From Onchocerca lupi (Eukaryota; Nematoda; Chromadorea; Rhabditida; Onchocercidae), in the NCBI GenBank assembly GCA_028564675.1, contig JAOVVO010000378.1, positions 1-64,000 of the forward strand: a stretch of 64,000 bases of DNA. Direction: 5' to 3'. A model generated the notes under the pieces. It made no database searches. It was not told the DNA's origin and was given only the letters and a program-made list of their open reading frames with translations. How positions within the stretch are numbered: position 1 is the first letter of the stretch; every line of letters begins with the position of its first letter. Both the position numbers and the translations under genes were made by a program. This document shows, one piece after another, positions 62,501-64,000 of the stretch.

Positions 62501-63930
62501 TGCAACTGTAAAAGACACGTTGTTGGTCATCGATGTGATAAATGTGCTGACGGATTTTTTCAGCTAGAACTATATAACCAGTTTGGATGTCAAGGTGAAT
62601 ATTTGGTTGAATACTTACTGATTATTAAACATTGTACTCATTTCAGCTTTAATAATAGACAATGCTTTGAGAAAATTATTGCGAACAGTTGAAAAAGTGT
62701 TACTGATGCGCTTACATTTTTTGAAGTTCAGCTTGCAATTGCGACATTGGTGGTGCACTGGGAATTGGCTGCGATTTGGAAACAGGAGAATGTCGTTGCA
62801 GACCTCGAATCACCGGTCAGAAGTGTGACAGACCCATCGAGAATCATTATTTTCCAACACTGTGGCATAATAAAGTAAGTATTTACCATACTTTGTTTCT
62901 TCGACACTGTTCATCAGAGTTATTACCATCTTCTTTTTTTAATGTATAGCTTCTTCTTCATATGGTCGTTAAAGTAATGCTTCGGAAGAAGCCTACGATG
63001 CCATTTGTCAAGCTCTTCGACCTACTCCAGCAATCTTCGAATTTTAATGAATCATTCTTAACTTTGTAACACATGATACTGTCGGTTATTTTGTTCAAAA
63101 CTATGTGATTTGTGTTCCACCAAACTTTGGCAACACGAAAAATTGCTCCTGTTAAACTAAAACTAATTTATTAATTCGTAGTATGAAGCAGAAGATGGCA
63201 TATCAATGGAACAAAATCCTGTGCGTTTTGCCATCGATAAAAGTAAATTTCCAAATTATTCATGGAAGGGATATGCGGTATTCTCACCGATTCAGAAAGA
63301 TATTCTGTTGGATATCGTAATTAGCAAAGCCAGTCTTTATCGTCTTCTTCTGCACTACGTCAATCCAGCTGATGTTCAAATTGATGTCAGAGTTGCGATC
63401 ATGCCGCTTTTCACGCATACTCAAGGTTAGATTCTGTCGGAACATCCCACATAGTAATCGTTAAAATTATCATTTCTCGCTGTATCACTTTTGTTACAGA
63501 TGTGGAGCAAAGAGTCAGACTGAATCTTCCAGCAACGCTTGAACCAACAACGATAGCCATCAATCCAAAGCAACCATTCATCTTAAATCCTGGAAAATGG
63601 CGCATTAAGATTTCAACTAAACAACGACTTTTTTTGGTAATAAAATATATTACCTGGCAGAATATGTTGATGCTGTCTTATGAATTAGTTCTTTCTCTTC
63701 AATGAATAGAGAAATTTCAGGATTACATCGTGCTGTTACCTTCAGAATATTATGAAGGGACGGTGTTGAAGGAACGTAATTTTGAACCGTGTCAAGCACT
63801 TGATTCGCAGAATGTAACATGTCTTGATTTGTTGTATCCACCGCTCCCAGTTGCATCACGAGCAGATGTCACTGAACATGGACTTATCATGAAAGAACAA
63901 AATGACAATAACACATTAAAAGTTGAAAAG
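56553..63930 (+). CDS. epi-1: Laminin alpha chain (alpha-3/5 type, EPI-1-like), 5' part only
   Basis: Twenty-one exons from ATG 56553 to 63930 join in phase to 1047 residues; the gene runs past the window. A signal peptide (MLPMFLLFIVAVETGFTWG) is followed by the laminin N-terminal (LN) domain, with MCDFCQS, the alpha-type WWQSPPLS, and WILERSVDGGKTYVPWQYFA. From about residue 290 there are 11 laminin EGF-like (LE) starts, for example CVCNGHADTC, CNCHGHSEEC, CKCDERGSLHNNC, CNCNPKGVVTGFAGC and CDCNLAGTLSGLNEC. The last LE leads into a domain beginning KYEAEDGISM, with FPNYSWKGYAVFS and FILNPGKWRIKI, as in the region after the first LE array of alpha-5 and alpha-3B chains. That points to EPI-1 (alpha B) and not LAM-3 (alpha A). 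The LN domain polymerises laminin in basement membranes. Exon phases are consistent throughout. The ATG follows TTGGCG, with no earlier in-frame ATG nearby. Confidence 0.93.
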
Positions 63931-64000
63931 GTCTAGTAAAATATTAAGCGGCATATGCTTAATAAACACTCATTATGTTTCGTGATCCTGTATGCGAACA

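Noticed and set aside
1..64000. tRNA, rRNA, spliced-leader RNA genes and CRISPR arrays
   Set aside because: I looked for tRNA T-loop signatures, SL sequences and regular spaced repeats and found none convincing; a GGTTCGAAC at about 11072 has no matching acceptor or anticodon arms. A covariance-model scan would be needed to exclude small RNAs.

Overview
The window looks like nuclear DNA of a parasitic nematode, most probably a filarial (spirurid) worm. It is AT-rich, and every recognised gene is cut by many short introns with canonical GT/AG borders and nematode-style TTTCAG acceptors. The proteins are animal housekeeping and developmental proteins. A decayed bacterial gyrase A fragment near 51.5 kb fits the filarial-Wolbachia association. 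The species assignment is inference; no rRNA, mitochondrial or spliced-leader sequence was found to settle it. The first 11 bases match the end of an Illumina adapter, so the window probably starts at a contig end.

Layout. 0-4.7 kb: a decayed BEL/Pao-type gag relic on the minus strand and a 42-bp minisatellite. 4.7-5.9 kb (+): an LRRC20-like leucine-rich repeat protein. 8.9-13.0 kb (+): a Regnase/ZC3H12-like NYN-domain protein whose catalytic aspartates all appear to be replaced. 15.6-21.0 kb (-): a GIT-family ArfGAP. 21.0-22.2 kb: a divergent promoter region packed with GATA sites and duplicated nuclear-receptor-like half-sites. 22.2-29.4 kb (+): VPS16. 30.1-31.6 kb (+): a divergent CAML/GET2 candidate. 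31.9-36.0 kb: a broken Ty3/gypsy element with a diverged direct repeat inside it. 39.8-44.2 kb (+): a hedgehog-acyltransferase-like MBOAT enzyme. 46.0-50.0 kb (+): SEC61 alpha. 50.0-56.5 kb: gene-poor, with the gyrA relic. 56.6 kb to the window end (+): the 5' part of a laminin alpha gene (LN domain, 11 LE repeats, start of the next domain), cut by the window edge.

The gene models were built by joining exons by hand. For LRRC20, GIT, VPS16 from its second exon, CAML, HHAT, SEC61 and laminin, all exon phases add up and total lengths are close to the human proteins (for example VPS16 about 840 aa against 839, SEC61A 473 against 476, GIT 776 against 761). Functionally the window mixes endomembrane genes (VPS16 for endolysosome tethering, CAML/GET2 and SEC61 for ER membrane insertion, HHAT for ER lipidation, GIT for Arf and focal-adhesion signalling) with one basement-membrane gene. 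I see no evidence that they form a pathway or an operon.
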